From: Sabethes cyaneus
Taxonomy: Eukaryota; Arthropoda; Insecta; Diptera; Culicidae
Reading direction: 5' to 3'
Assembly (NCBI RefSeq): GCF_943734655.1
Contig: NC_071354.1
Coordinates: forward strand, 157,377,142-157,441,141
Length of the DNA stretch: 64,000 bases
A program made the position numbers and the translations under genes. Every line of letters starts with the position of its first letter. The first letter of the stretch is position 1. Positions 11,260 to 22,631 of this stretch are shown here, in pieces. Below the pieces are notes generated by a model. It made no database searches, was not told the origin of the DNA, and worked only from the letters and a program-made list of their open reading frames with translations.

Positions 11260-12303
11260 ATTCTTGGAGTTTCTGTTGTGAAGAATGTTAAACTGGGAAA
11301 TGTCGATATGCAGTACAAAAATATATTGAGTCGCTCAACGCCAGGTGGGACACCAATCCACACTCTTTCGGTCGGTACCCAAATGTCTTAGCAATTAAGC
11401 TACTGCCGCACCCTTATATGGGATCGTCTCATATCTAATTTTGTCCTTTCAGTTGTAACTATTCCATACACGCACACATACGCTCCCCCGCCGACGGAAA
11501 TTATGTTTATAGGATTGCCTTTTGTTTCTACCATCGAGAAGGTAGACGGTTATCAACTGTAGTGCGGTAGAAGCGAGCAGTCAGTTTCCGACCATCGATG
11601 CGGCGATGCGGGTATAGCAAACCGGATGCGTTTTTTATATTTTTACCTTCTCTGATGGTGAAGGAGTTGTGAATGGTTAAAACTGGAAGGACAAAATTAG
11701 ATGAGCCTGTCTAAAGAATACCGGTGCGGCAGTAGTTCAATTGTAAAAACATTTGAGTATAACCGAAAGAGTGTGGATTGGAGTCTCACATGCCATTGAA
11801 CGACCCAATCAGGGATGGAAAAAAATCGCTTCTAGCGATCAAGATCATAGAAGCGATCAGATTCAGATTCAGTGACATCACTACTTGTAAGCGACAAACA
11901 CTTTGTCGCGATCCGTGCAGATTATGACAAACCTCATGTCAGATCATGTTCATTGCATGATTACGTTGAGAATTATAACAGATACAGACGATTGGTTGTG
12001 TGCATCGTATGAATCACAATACAAACAACATGTGTGACCTTTTTTCTCGCAGCTAGGTAAGATGTAACACTGTGATCGACTGCTGAGACTGTTTAGAGAA
12101 TAAGACCTTGTGATCAACGCTAAAGATTCACTGTTTGTCATGATCTGTACGGATCGTGATCTGTGCGTGTGGCGATAACTCACAGATTTTATCAAAATCA
12201 CTGATCTTCCATCCCTGGACCCAATATATTTTTGGCCTGCATATTGACATTTCCCAATAAATCCAGTTTATTATTCTTCGCACCAAAAAAACTCCAAAAA
12301 AAG
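11260..12303. mobile_element. Long inverted-repeat (foldback-like) element
   Basis: The left arm 11260-11465 is matched in inverse by 11668-12303 once the nested 408-bp insertion at 11810-12217 and its duplicated target are discounted. Shared blocks, in left-arm orientation, include GGGAAATGTCGATATGCAG, AATATATT, ATCCACACTCTTTCGGT, CTACTGCCGCACC and ATCTAATTTTGTCCTTTCAG. The arms are about 200 bp with mismatches and small indels, around a unique centre of about 200 bp. No protein is encoded. The outermost sequence is TTGGAGTTT, and I could not define a target duplication. Confidence 0.75.
11810..12217. mobile_element. hAT-type MITE with 8-bp target duplication
   Basis: The 408-bp element starts CAGGGATGGAA and ends TTCCATCCCTG, perfect 11-bp terminal inverted repeats. 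It is flanked by an exact 8-bp duplication, GACCCAAT, at 11802-11809 and 12218-12225. An 8-bp TSD with CAGGG-type ends is the signature of the hAT superfamily. The interior repeats GATC-containing motifs (CGATCAAGATCATAG, GATCGTGATCTGT) in both orientations but encodes no transposase. It lies in the right arm of the long inverted-repeat element, so it inserted later. Confidence 0.9.
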
Positions 12304-12481
12304 CGCGAACGCGTATTTTTAATCAAAACGTAGTCGCAGACTATGAAAGAACGAAAGTAAACTGGTGTAACCGACTATTTTAAACTTACTAAAAGGAACT
12401 AAGTATTATTTCATAAAGATAGAGAGACGGACAGACAGACAGAAATCCATTTTTATATATAAGATTTTGTGTTGCCTGATT

Positions 12482-12571
12482 TGGCAGTTCAGTCATGATT
12501 TTATAGCGTTTCTTACTTTATGATTTCATAATTTTATTCCTGGCATCGGAAACGAAATTCTTTGCGTGTAG
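12482..12571 (+). repeat. Short dispersed repeat, copy 2 (partner at 349-440)
   Basis: Same orientation as the copy near the window start, sharing TTGGCAG-TCAGTCATGATTT, TGATTTCAT, GGCATCGGAA and GTGTAGA. It is preceded by ACGGACAGACAGACAG and ATTTTTATATATAAGATTTT, a combination often seen at 3' ends of insect non-LTR elements, but no protein remnant is present to confirm that. Confidence 0.5.
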
Positions 12572-12655
12572 AAATTTCTTTTAAGTTTATCACCATCATT
12601 TGTTAAAATCTTTTCCAGCTGACTAAATAAGCAAAGCCACATTCTACATGTGGCT

Positions 12656-12802
12656 ACATGGGTGCTACATTCCGCTATCGAAGCTTGGCCTTCTGTTTTT
12701 ATACGACAGACTTCGCAGCCAGCTGTTAGAGTACAGGATAATTGCAGGGCCAGTTGCTACGATCCTATTGACTCTAACAGCCGCTCCCAGCCGGTATTCG
12801 AA
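12656..12802 (-). mobile_element. tRNA-headed SINE (family S), copy 3, truncated
   Basis: Minus-strand copy that ends at the B-box region (GTTCGAATACCGGCTGGGAG). It retains the body CCTGTACTCTAACAGCTGGC and the 3' portion CAGAAGGCCAAGCTTCGATA. The 5' half of the tRNA-like head (A box) is missing, a 5' truncation typical of retroposed copies. Confidence 0.7.
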
Positions 12803-15800
12803 CAGTTTCAGCTTTCCAGCTGGTATTTTGCCTAAATTTCTGTAAAAATTTTTCTGCTTTTTCATTATAAATTTTTATATTATGACACTTGGTTTAATAG
12901 TTGTGAACTTTTGAAATAACTTAGTGATATTGCCTATAATAGTAAGTCTATGATCTATGGTCGTATTCAAAACTGCATGAAATTCTGAGATTCTTACGCC
13001 GAAACTTTTTTTAAATTTGTTTTTTAAAATCCCCTTTAGTTGCAAGAAAATAGAGGTTTTGGAAATATTCATTTCTTTGCCAAAAATGTTTATTTCCTTC
13101 CATACAAGAACAAAACACTAGGCGTCTTCATTAAATTATTGCAAATTTATTTATTACAAAACTGTATCTCCTGAGCAAAAAAAAAAATTATACGTTTCTG
13201 AGTCTACCTGCTAGCAAAGTTATGTGGTTTAGCCGCCCGCTCAATACCTCAGTTGTAAGACTATAGGCAGCCGAGGTTCTAATATCCAAGTTTCTTAGTT
13301 TTCATGAACTTTTTAACTATCATACAATATAAATGTTTCAAGTTTACGTAGAAAACCAAACTATGTATTTAAAAGTGTATTTCAGTGAGTCCCTTAAAAG
13401 GAAATTCGTTTCCACTGGGACATCACACCCTTTCTTTGCTTTTGTTTCTCAACTCATTAATGTTAGTTTATTAAGTTTGTTTTTTTTTTAATTTTTTGTT
13501 TGCTGCGTAGTTTGAGTTGAGATAGTTGCGTCCATTACCAGGGAGCTCATTTGAGCTCTTTGGTGTGGGGGATAGTGGAGGGTTATTTAAAGAAAAAAAA
13601 AGATAGATTAGACTATAGTGAGAAGGTTTGAGTGTATATTGTTATATTAAAAGTATCAGTTATCAGAGAGTTCTGGAGATTTAAAGAGGTTGGGCATTAG
13701 AGATTTAACGGGTATGACCAAAAGGGAGGCGCTAGAAAGGGGCTTGAGATAACCAACGTTACGTTGGGCGCTTTTTCATTTGCCTTTCCCATTTCCTTGT
13801 CTTAATCAAACCTTATCCAGCTTCTTAATATTGCAATTTTTGCTAGCAAAAGTAAGTGGCGTATATTTTCGTTTTAAATCATAGATGGTAGTTTGAATTC
13901 GGTTTGGTCACTTGATATTTAGGCAAACTGAATACTCGTTTTTGAAACTCAATAGGATTTACGACTGCTGAAAAAAAACGGTCTGTTTGTTGTTGTCAAT
14001 TTCGCTCCTGTATCCATTTTTCCTCTGAGACAGTACTAAACAATTTCTCAACTACTTTCACTGTCTTGTCTCGTTCATTCCCGGCAGCTATTAACTTTTT
14101 AGTAGGGCTCGTTTCACGCTCAATTCGAAGTTCGAAAACACTTTGCTTGTCACATAGCAAGACAAGAAGAAAAATGACCAATAGTAAATACGATGCAAAA
14201 ACTTCCGGGTCTGATTCATACCGTTCAATTTCATTCTCTCGGAAGATCAGTTTCTTTGCATTCGTTACACCGAGCTAAAAGCATCTCTTTTAAGTTTTCT
14301 TCAATGGAATTTGCGAAAAACGCAAAAAATATAGTGCTTTGAAAAGTTGTAACTTCCTGTTGTACGCTTATGAGAAAATTTTGTAACTATCGAGTGATAA
14401 TATTTCAACATCTAGATTAACGGTAGTGCCGTGCAAAACTTTGTGTTTTTGAAAGCTAACAGCAATGCTGTTTGTTACATCATCGATTTTCAATGACTAA
14501 ATGACAGTAAATTAAGGAAAAGAAAATTCCGTGCGATTTCTTTACAGCTTAAGCATGAAACGTAATTTTACACACCATTTCACTGCAGTTAAATTGATAC
14601 GTAGAGTTATGTAAGGAACGAAATGATTGCAATTACTCTGCGTTTTGATGTACAAGTACTGGTGCCATTCGCTGTGTTGTTGTGATGTGTTGTCAGTAAC
14701 AGTAGAGTGAAAGTCCTAGATGTAGATGGTAAAACATGTTTAGCTTTTCTCATCGATACGGGAATACGGGAGCGTCCATAAACCTGCTTCAGTATACACC
14801 AGATGTGATTCGAAAAACAGTCTACCGTCCATTTCTATTTCATGTAATACCCTAGTATTACACTTGTTATAAAGCAATCAAGCTGACTGTTATATGACTA
14901 ATTTGAGTTGTTATAACTACTCCAAATCGTCATCCATGTACGAGAATTATCGTTAATATCTCTCAACAAATTCAGAACCGTAACTAAAGCATAATAACAT
15001 TGTTACTCGCAAAGGTGTCCGCATACACGATCCTTGAAACTCGAAATATTGCTCGAGAGACCAGAAGGGTTTTTGATTATTACCTCAAAACACGAGACTT
15101 TTGAGGTGGATATTTACGGTCTTTGTTTTTAATAGTTAGCCCGGCCTCTCGTTCTCGTCGCGTCTTCTTGATACGATCGGGACCACAAGATAACTTATAA
15201 AAATATTTCGCTTTTGTTTAGAAAGTTTTTATGGTTTATTTATTCCTGAAATGAACTTATGGTTATGCCGTTCATTCTTTTCCACGACCAAATTAGTTGT
15301 CAGAAGCTACGGTCCTGGTAGACAAAGTTACAAAATTATTTCATTCAACTTGTTTGCTGTTTTGGATAACATATCCAATGTAATAAGCAAAAGCATTACC
15401 TTTTCTAAACACCGTTATGCAATTCTATACTGTTTAATTCAATAAAATTTCGACTGCCGATTTTACGTAATACTTCAACCACAGCCAGTATTTCACGGCT
15501 CAAACACTCAACATCAATTCTAGGCAACAGTAAGCTAAACGAGCATTGAACGACGCAGAGACTACCGCAATGTTGCAGCTGACATCCAATTAGTGGTGAC
15601 AAGGCTTTTGTTTTAGAACGAATCTCACTCGCATATATTTCGCGGATTTTCACCACCCACCGCGCACCACCCTCGCTCCCCCCCCCCCCCCGGTCGCCTC
15701 TCACAGAACACGGAGTGGGATGTGCTAAATCCGTTGTTTACCGTTCCTTTCCAGTGAACCGGTTTGCCAGGTGTCAGCAAAATAAAAAGTTGACATCTAG

Positions 15801-17213
15801 CCGGGCATGTTCGAGCAACTTTTGTTCGCAATTCAGTCGGGGGAGTGAATTTAAATGGAATGATTTTCGAAGGATTCGACTTTGGTTTTGGTGGGGTAGG
15901 CGTGGGTTATTGAAACAATTATTTGGCAAAATATTGTCTCCCATCTCAATGGCGACCGAATTCACATTTGCACACATTTTGTTTGAATGACTATCATATT
16001 ACTGTAATTTTACTCTAGGGCTGAGCGCAGGTCGTTTGGAAATGCATTAAAATTGTAATTTGAATAGGGGATTCAAGTGACTTGAAGATTTTTTTTACCA
16101 GCAATTAAAATTGATTATTAATGCATATAATGCTCACGCTGGACATCAGCGCATCATTGATTTAACGATTAAACCAATGTACGGTTTTTATTCTGGCAGA
16201 GATAATTGGATAAACTATTACCATTAAAATGGTATCATGGTGAAATAATATTATTCCTAACCGTAATGGGGACCACTTTTATGTTAATTTGACTGATAAT
16301 GACTCGGAAGACGAATTTGTTATCCAGAAAAACATTTATATGGTGTCAAACTACATAGAAACCATAAATTAGGTCAGATTTGTTGTTGTTATTATTGTAC
16401 CTTGCAGCAATTTTACGAGTCCTACGTAAATTCGTTTTTTAATAATAATTATCCTGTACTTACTAAATACACTGAAACTATGCTCGTCAAGCAAGGAGGG
16501 GTGCAGTGGGGAGGTAATAACGAAAAACTGATGGCTCAAATTGCTAAACTGCAAACATGTGTGGTAAACGCAGAAAATAACAACGCTAATAATTTTCGCG
16601 TGGGACTCTAAATAAGTGGAAACTCCGTAATAGTTTATTAGGACTTTTTAAATGTAGGTCATATTTAATCCGATTGTTTTGCTTGTAAAGGTGTAGGGGA
16701 GATGCATTAGCCTCCACCCCCCTGGTCCAAGTTGCGTTTACTATATATCTCAACCTTTAGGCACAGCAAAAAAAAGTATGTTTCCTTCCAAAACATCAAA
16801 TCTATTTTCATTTTACATCAATTGCGTATAATTTTGTAATTTATTTATAATGAAATTTTCAACATTAAAATGTCTTCATTGAAAACAACACTATTCTCTT
16901 CGGAGTGGAAAACTTGTTTTGAAATGTTGGGAAAACGTATAAAATAATGTAATGTATGACACGTTTTAACTGTCATATTTGTAGAAATAGCACAAAAAAC
17001 ATTTTGAAATGTATTAACGCGTAATCATGTTGAATTTTAGAGAAATTTTATTGCTTTTAAAAGGGGATGAAAATTTTTTCTAACATTTTTGTCTTCCTTT
17101 TTGTAGGATTTTGCTTGGAAAATAATAACGTGTATGTGAAAAGAAAGAATTGATTTGGTGTTCACGTTTAAACTTTAATGCTAAATGCTAAACTTTAATG
17201 TAAAAATGCTAAA
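12803..17213. other. Spacer DNA, no gene recognised
   Basis: About 4.4 kb of AT-rich sequence. It contains homopolymer runs, including C14 at 15678-15691, and several short open frames with no recognisable domain. The 69-codon frame near 16402-16611 ends just before AT-rich DNA and has no family that I recognise. Confidence 0.45.
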
Positions 17214-17335
17214 AACGTATATTTTTTTTTGCTCAATTAAAAAAATCTCTTCGTTTTTTTTTCACCAACCCCCCCTCCCCGTTCAGTGGCCCAACACCGG
17301 AAGGACAAAAACTTTATAAAATATTTGTAATGGCC
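17214..17335 (-). mobile_element. PIF/Harbinger-type MITE, partial copy
   Basis: This segment is the reverse complement of the left end of the MITE at 20348-20748. It shares, in order, TGCTC(A/G)ATTAAAAAA, a C-rich stretch, CAGTGGCCC, AAGGACAAAAACTTT and the terminal AATATTTGTAATGGCC ending at 17335. The other end is not visible, so the copy is truncated. Confidence 0.65.
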
Positions 17336-17805
17336 ATTGCAAAAAAAAGAAAATGCGATTCTGATTCATTCATATTAATAGTCTTGAAATCCTCAGCTTA
17401 ATTAAATATTTCTTTGTAAAAATGGCTAACAATGCGTCTTTCCACATGGGGGCGAAAATGTAGTACATACGGGGGACCAAGATTGAATATGGGGGGGGGG
17501 GGGGGGCGAAGATTAAATTAACTCTAAAGATCATAATCAAAATCATAAATTCTTGTAGAGAAAACGTTGATTGACCATAATTAGTTACATAAATTTAAAA
17601 AAAAAATCCAAATTAGGCTAGCTAAACTCTCAAATTTCATTGGAAATTGGGTTCTAGGCGGTGAAATATAATACATTTACCCTATTTATAGAGAAATGGA
17701 TTGTTAAATTGAAATAAAACAAAGATAAATGCCATCAAGTGCCATGATCTTGGATTTATTCTAAAGATAAACCTTTTCCATTTTAGTTGTATATGATTTC
17801 CGATA
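17336..17805. other. Spacer with G16 homopolymer
   Basis: Unrecognised AT-rich spacer between two transposon remnants. It includes an uninterrupted run of 16 G residues at 17491-17506 within GA-rich sequence (also GGGGGACC at 17471). No coding signal. Confidence 0.5.
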
Positions 17806-18685
17806 TACAGGGTGAGTAGTAATAACTGTCAGTAATGTTAATGGTCACAAAAGTAGAACGCTTACATAAATTTTAATTCCGAGTACATTTCATGTAAAGT
17901 ATACCCATAACGTTTGTCTTAAATTATTCCAATTCAAATCTTTAACCAGTCGCAATCATTGCTGAAAAGTGTTACAGCTGTTGTTTGAAAATATCCACAG
18001 TTAACCTTTTGGTGCTCTTTAGTTTGCTTAGTATGCATAGAAATCGAGAGGATTGAAATCAAGCGAGGAGGTAAGCCATTCTTTCGAAAAAGTAAAATCC
18101 GAAAAATTGTCCTCACAGTAATCCTGTGTAGCTTTCGCCTGGTGAGACGGTGCAGAATCATGTTGGAAGCAGTATGGTGCACTCTAGTAATGTTTTTTGA
18201 CGATGGGAAGTAAATCGTTTTGCAAAACATTATCGATGTAAGATTTAGTTTTGGTTTTAACAAATTTTTTTGTAAAGGAACCTTCAAATTTTTTGAGAAA
18301 CATTCCCATACCATTACCCTGCAAACATTCTGGAACCTTTGAACAGCCAATTTGTTCCGAGGAGTATCAGAAAGATGTGCTGCATATATCCGATCATTTT
18401 GTTGGTTGTGATCCTGTAGCAGCAACATTTTTTCGTTCGAAAACAGAATTTCACGATCACCGTGCCGCTTGATCAGCTGCCGACACCTTTCAACTCTTGC
18501 AACCTTCTGCTTTTCAGTCAAACCGTGCACCCGTTCGTCTTTCAAAATATTTTTCATGGTTGCCTGCGACATTCCCAGTTCTTTGGCCAACATATGTCGT
18601 TTCCTTCGAATTCGCTTACTTACTCGTTTGAAGGCTTCCGATGTCCTTACAATACGTTTACGGCTAGGGTTGAGGAGTATTTTAA

Positions 18686-19412
18686 CCGTTATGTGTACGG
18701 GAAATTTAACACCCATAAGTGTTCGGATGGGTACCCGGGTACCCACCGAAATGAAATGCTTCTAACTTTATCAATTCTTGACCGATTTTGGATCTTGAAC
18801 CGTCAAAAGATTGGAAAATTTGTCTATTTTTAGAGCATGAGACTTACCAAGCCTAGGACCACGTATGGTTCCCGTAAATCCGGATCTCCAGGACCATGTT
18901 CCGGATCCAAAACAAATGTGTACAATTGTCAATAAAACCACACAATATTGGTATCAAAATTCATGAATTCATGAATTTTGAGACCAATATTGTGTGGTTT
19001 TATTGACAATTGTACACATTTGTTTTGGATCCGGAACATGGTCCCGGAGATCCGGATTTACGGGAACCAGATGTGGTCCCAGGCATGGTAGTTCTCATGC
19101 TCTAAAAATAGACAAATTTTCCAATCTTTTGACGGTTCAAGATCCAAAATCGGTCAAGAATTGATAAAGTTAGAAGCATTTCATTTCGGTGGGTACCCGG
19201 GTACCCATCCGAACACTTATGGGGTAAAAAAATTCGAAGGCCCCCCCTTCAACCCCCCCTGCTGCTACAGGCAATCCCTTGATGACAAATGGTTTATTCC
19301 CACTAGTTAGGAGCATTCTACGAGTTTTAGCTGGCTGAGTTGTCGTAAACCTTGTTTTTCGAGGCTATAAAGTCTCAAAAGGTACCCGGGTACCCAGCCG
19401 AACACATAACGG
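18686..19412. mobile_element. piggyBac-type (TTAA) foldback MITE inside the mariner
   Basis: The terminal inverted repeats are CCGTTATGTGT at 18686 and ACACATAACGG ending at 19412. Each is flanked by TTAA (18682-18685 and 19413-19416), the duplicated target used by piggyBac transposases. Subterminally both ends carry the palindromic word GGGTACCCGGGTACC. The element splits the mariner transposase between KRYKETSFL and NPSRKR, and removing it with one TTAA brings the two halves back together within one frameshift. It encodes no transposase. Its 727 bp include the 512-bp palindrome listed separately. Confidence 0.85.
18712..19223. repeat. Near-perfect 512-bp palindrome, no loop
   Basis: Arms 18712-18967 and 18968-19223 (256 bp each) mirror each other about the centre TTCATGAA|TTCATGAA with no indels and only scattered substitutions (for example GGTATC versus GAGACC near the centre, and TCTCCAGGACC versus GGTCCCGGAGA). 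Each arm carries GGATCCGGAACATGGTCC-like and GGGTACCCGGGTACCC sequence. It lies within the TTAA-flanked element. Confidence 0.9.
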
Positions 19413-19689
19413 TTAAAAAACTGGTTTCTTTGTATCGCTTGACTGTATGAAAGATTAATCTTTTGTTTATTCCGAGTGGCCAGGCTGGGGCACGTACCCA
19501 ACCTTCTCTATAAAATTTAATGTAAAACAAACTAATTTTTGTAACCCAGAAATCCACGGTTTTGACGTAGGATTACGCCTTGTGGTAACGAAAATATTAA
19601 TATGTCGTTGGATAGATAAAATGTCCAGCAATTTTATAGTACATAACATATTTATAACAATCTTTTATACGCTTAATAGTGCAAATGTA

Positions 19690-19850
19690 TGTTTCAAGGT
19701 CAAATTTTCCCATACATTTTTTACATGATTACTTTGCTTCACAGGCAGGGGCGACAGGTAAAAATCCCCCCGTCCCAACAGGTCGAAGATTCCTTATGAC
19801 GTTTAAACCTATACCAATTTGATATCTGTGCTTGGGAAGTTCGCGAGAGT
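19690..19850 (+). repeat. Dispersed repeat R3, copy 1 (inverted partner at 45185-45365)
   Basis: It shares with the reverse complement of 45185-45365, in order, GTTTCAAGGTCAAATT, CCATACATTTT, CACAGGCAG, GGTCGAA, ACGTTTA, and AATTTGATATCTGTGCTTGG. The elements are diverged and without coding content. Family unknown. Confidence 0.6.
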
Positions 19851-20345
19851 GTACAACCAGCCAGTTTCTTCAACCGATTTAATCTTCAAACATTAAATTT
19901 AGTCCATTGTGCTGTTATGTGATCGGTTATCTTTTCCTTTTGCCAGATTGCATCGACATACTGCAAGAATTTGTTCTCTGACTGTTGTCTTGCACGGAAA
20001 CATAACTGAAAGGGATATTTGTGCATGTAACATGACGCAGCATTTCTCAAAGCGAGGAAGATCAGTGACCGTTTTATCCGAGAATAGTTTTTGAGCGTTT
20101 TATTTACTACTTCACGTCAGTTAATTGCTTGCAATTCTTTACATAGTTTCAATTGCATTTCCTGCTAGTATGTAACTAGATGTAAAGTAGAGTGTCGAAA
20201 GGAACTAATAAGATGTAGAGGACGTTAGCTAATTGATATTTTAACTAAGGGTCCACATGTTAGTTGTAAGACAATTATACTTCAAATCAATATATTACAA
20301 TGAATTTCGTCAAGATTGACGAATGCGAATAATATCACATATGAT
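19851..20345. other. Spacer DNA, no gene recognised
   Basis: AT-rich sequence between repeat R3 and the PIF/Harbinger-type MITE. I found no TE terminus, protein remnant or repeat. Confidence 0.45.
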
Positions 20346-20347
20346 AA

Positions 20348-20748
20348 GGCCATTACAAATATTTAAAAAAGTTTTTGTCCCTCCGGGCCACTGAGGAGGG
20401 GGTGGAGGACGAAAAAAAACAAAGATAATTTTTTAATCGAGCAAAAAAAATAAATACGTTGTTATTTTTCATGCAAAAATCTACAAACAAAAAGCCAAAA
20501 CGAAAGAAATTTTTTTTGCCGAGTTTCGGAAATTCCACTGTTTGAACCCATATCTATTTCGTGCTAGAAGCGTTAACTCAACTTGTACACTCGAGTTTTT
20601 CGAGTTTTTCAAGCTTTTTCAAGACAATTGATTTTATAAAAAAAATTTAACTTATATCCTACAAATTATATTTTTGCCCCACGATTTCCAAGCCAATTTC
20701 CAAGGGGGAGGGAGGCGACAAAAACTTTGAAAATGATTTGCAATGGCC
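20348..20748. mobile_element. PIF/Harbinger-type MITE with 3-bp TAA duplication
   Basis: The ends are GGCCATTACAAATATTT at 20348 and AAATGATTTGCAATGGCC ending at 20748. Similarity extends through AGTTTTTGTC on both sides, giving TIRs of about 38 bp with a few mismatches. TAA flanks both ends (20345-20347 and 20749-20751), the 3-bp TWA-type duplication of PIF/Harbinger. The interior is AT-rich and non-coding. Partial relatives lie at 17214-17335 and 34327-34365, so the family is repeated in this locus. Confidence 0.8.
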
Positions 20749-21042
20749 TAAAGCTGTCATGGTTTGCTAACACATTTTTGAAAATTGTACGGTCACATGA
20801 CAAACGAGGGGTCCTCTGTTTCGAGGTATGGAAATTGTAGTTCTCATATTTCAACAATTTTCAAACAATCAGGTATAAAAGTTTCAATATTTGATGACCT
20901 CGTTTCAGTAGTGGCCCCGTTTCATCTTCAATTTCTTGTGAAAATATTTTTACTCCAGCTTGTTATAAAAATGTATTTTTTTAGCATATTCATAGACGGA
21001 CTACCTATGCATGTAGAGCTAATCCATCACCTGCTGCTTTTT
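20749..21042. other. Short spacer, no gene recognised
   Basis: Unrecognised sequence. A 96-codon open frame here is continuous into the purine-rich tract but shows no domain, and I regard it as chance. Confidence 0.45.
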
Positions 21043-22499
21043 AGAAACAGAAGTAAAAAAAGAAAAATGAGATAGAAGGAGAAAAAATGGAAAAGAGCAC
21101 GAAGGAAAACGTAACAAAAACTGGCCAAACGGGTTAGAAAAAGAGCAAAAACGCGAGGCAGAAAAGAATAAAAACAAGCATGAAAAAGAAAAGAAAAGAG
21201 AAACTGAATAGAAAAGGAGGAAGAACGAGCCAAAAAACTAGGAGATTACATAGAAAAAGATAAAAAACGGAAGTGAAAAGACGAAAAATGAGAAAAAGGA
21301 AGGATGAATCCTAAAGACGAAAACGAGAAAGAAAATGAGGATATACGGGACAGTAAAAGCGGACAATTGAGAAACGAGAAGAGTAAATGGAGATAACGAG
21401 ACAAAAACTAATTTGGATTTTGAAAATAAATTTTTCCTTCTCGAAGAAAATAAAATAAATAAAAAGAAAAAAGTAAAAAACAGAACGTGAACGCGCAAGA
21501 CATAATAATAGAAAGAACTAAATAGACGAGTGAAAAAAAACGAACAACGAAGAAAAAAGGTTTCTGTTCCCTCCTATATAAAAAGCGAAAAGAGACGAAA
21601 ACCGGGCCTGATTAAAGAAAAACAGTTGAAACGGGATTGAAAATGACAGAAACGAGACAGGAAAAAAGGAATAACGGGCCTGAAAACGGGGAGAACGAAC
21701 AAAGACAGACGATAAACGGAACAGAGGAAGTTCAGAAATCAGGAAAAAGCGAAAGGCAGGACAGGAAAAGAAGAGTAAAGGAACAGAGAAAGAGGAAACA
21801 GCGGACAGAAAAAAGGAAAATTAAGACAGAGAAAAAGGGGGAAAACGAGTCAAGAAAGGGAGTACGAAACAAGAATTACGAAGTAGAAAAATTAGGGGAG
21901 AAAAAGAACCAATAGAAGAACAAAATAAACTGGAAAAAGAGGTCAAACACGATGTAAAAAGTGAAGTATGGGACAAAAACGGACACAAAATAGGACAGAA
22001 AAAGAAGAAAATAAAAACAGTAAAAAGGTTTAAAAAACGTAAAGCAGAAAAGAAAAAGACGATAAACGGGAGATAAAAAAGGGAAACTGGATAGGAAAGA
22101 AAAAAAGGGAGCCAGAGTCAGAAAACAGAAAAGATGAAAAAACGGGAAAAAGGAAAACGGCACAGATGAAGACGTAACACGAGAAAGAAAGGAGATAAAA
22201 GAGTTAGAAAACTGGAAATGAAGAAAAGGAAAGGAAGAGAAAAGAAAAGACTAAATATGGGAATAAAAATAGCAAAATAAGCGAGTGAAAAGCACGAGGA
22301 TAGACACAACTGAAAATAAGTAAAATTGGAGCAGGAAATACGGGACAGAAAAAAAGGAAAACGAGAGAAAAAGTGGAAAAACGAATGAAAAGTGAGAGTA
22401 AAACCAAAAAAAAAGGAGGAGAAACGGAACAAAAAATGGAAGAACAGGTCTCGAAAAAACAAAAAAAACGGAGCGAATAATAAGATAATAAGACAAAAA
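21043..22499 (+). repeat. 1.46-kb purine-rich tract (degenerate GA-rich repeat)
   Basis: The plus strand is overwhelmingly A and G for almost 1.5 kb, with recurrent words such as GAAAAAG, AAAACGG, GACAGAAAA, ACGGGA and AGGAAAA, and isolated C or T. No fixed period is visible by eye. The open frames it creates on the minus strand (runs of Phe, Ser, Leu) and on the plus strand (Lys, Glu, Arg) are compositional artefacts. Edges are sharp: ordinary AT-rich sequence before 21040 and TGTTAATTATAATATC at 22500. It could form triplex or other unusual DNA structure, but that is inference. Confidence 0.85.
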
Positions 22500-22631
22500 G
22501 TGTTAATTATAATATCAAATGAATTTCAAGTTCAAGTGTATGTTCAGTTTTAAGCCCAATTTCAAGTTTAATTTAATTACAATTTTGGGATCAAGTTGAA
22601 ATCAATTTCACGTCCAATTTCCAGTTCAAAT
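22500..22631 (+). repeat. Degenerate short tandem repeat of TTCAAGTTCAA-like units
   Basis: Between the purine tract and repeat R1 the words TTTCAAGTTCAAG, TTTCAAGTTTAATT, GATCAAGTTGAAATCAATTT and TTCCAGTTCAAAT recur every 15-25 bp. This is a decayed tandem array. No gene. Confidence 0.5.

Larger units (their letters stand above)
17808..19560 (-). pseudogene. Tc1/mariner transposase (DD37D type), dead and split
   Basis: Reading the minus strand, the N-terminal HTH region is at about 19551-19417 (KISLFYIKFYREG, then HTVKRYKETSFL). It is interrupted by the TTAA element at 18686-19412 and resumes at about 18683 with NPSRKRIVRTSEAFKRVSKR. A second HTH (MAKELGMS-like, near 18580) follows, then the linker LTEKQKVARVERCRQLIKR. 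The catalytic core reads FSNEK where FSDEK is expected: the first catalytic Asp is Asn at about 18435-18437. VMVWECFSK follows, then after a frameshift QHDSAPSHQAK (second Asp) and DFNPLDFY (third Asp, 37 residues after the second), and finally STKRLTVDIFKQQL. The 3' terminus is TA then CAGGGTGAGTAG at 17808. The opposite TIR was not found. At least three frame disruptions plus the Asp-to-Asn change make it non-functional. Confidence 0.88.

Noticed and set aside
18712..19223. Palindrome as an rRNA, origin or regulatory structure
   Set aside because: The TTAA-flanked terminal repeats explain it as part of a mobile element.
21027..22496. Several Phe-rich minus-strand frames resembling membrane proteins
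   Set aside because: They are the complement of a purine-only-like tract; composition alone explains the hydrophobicity.
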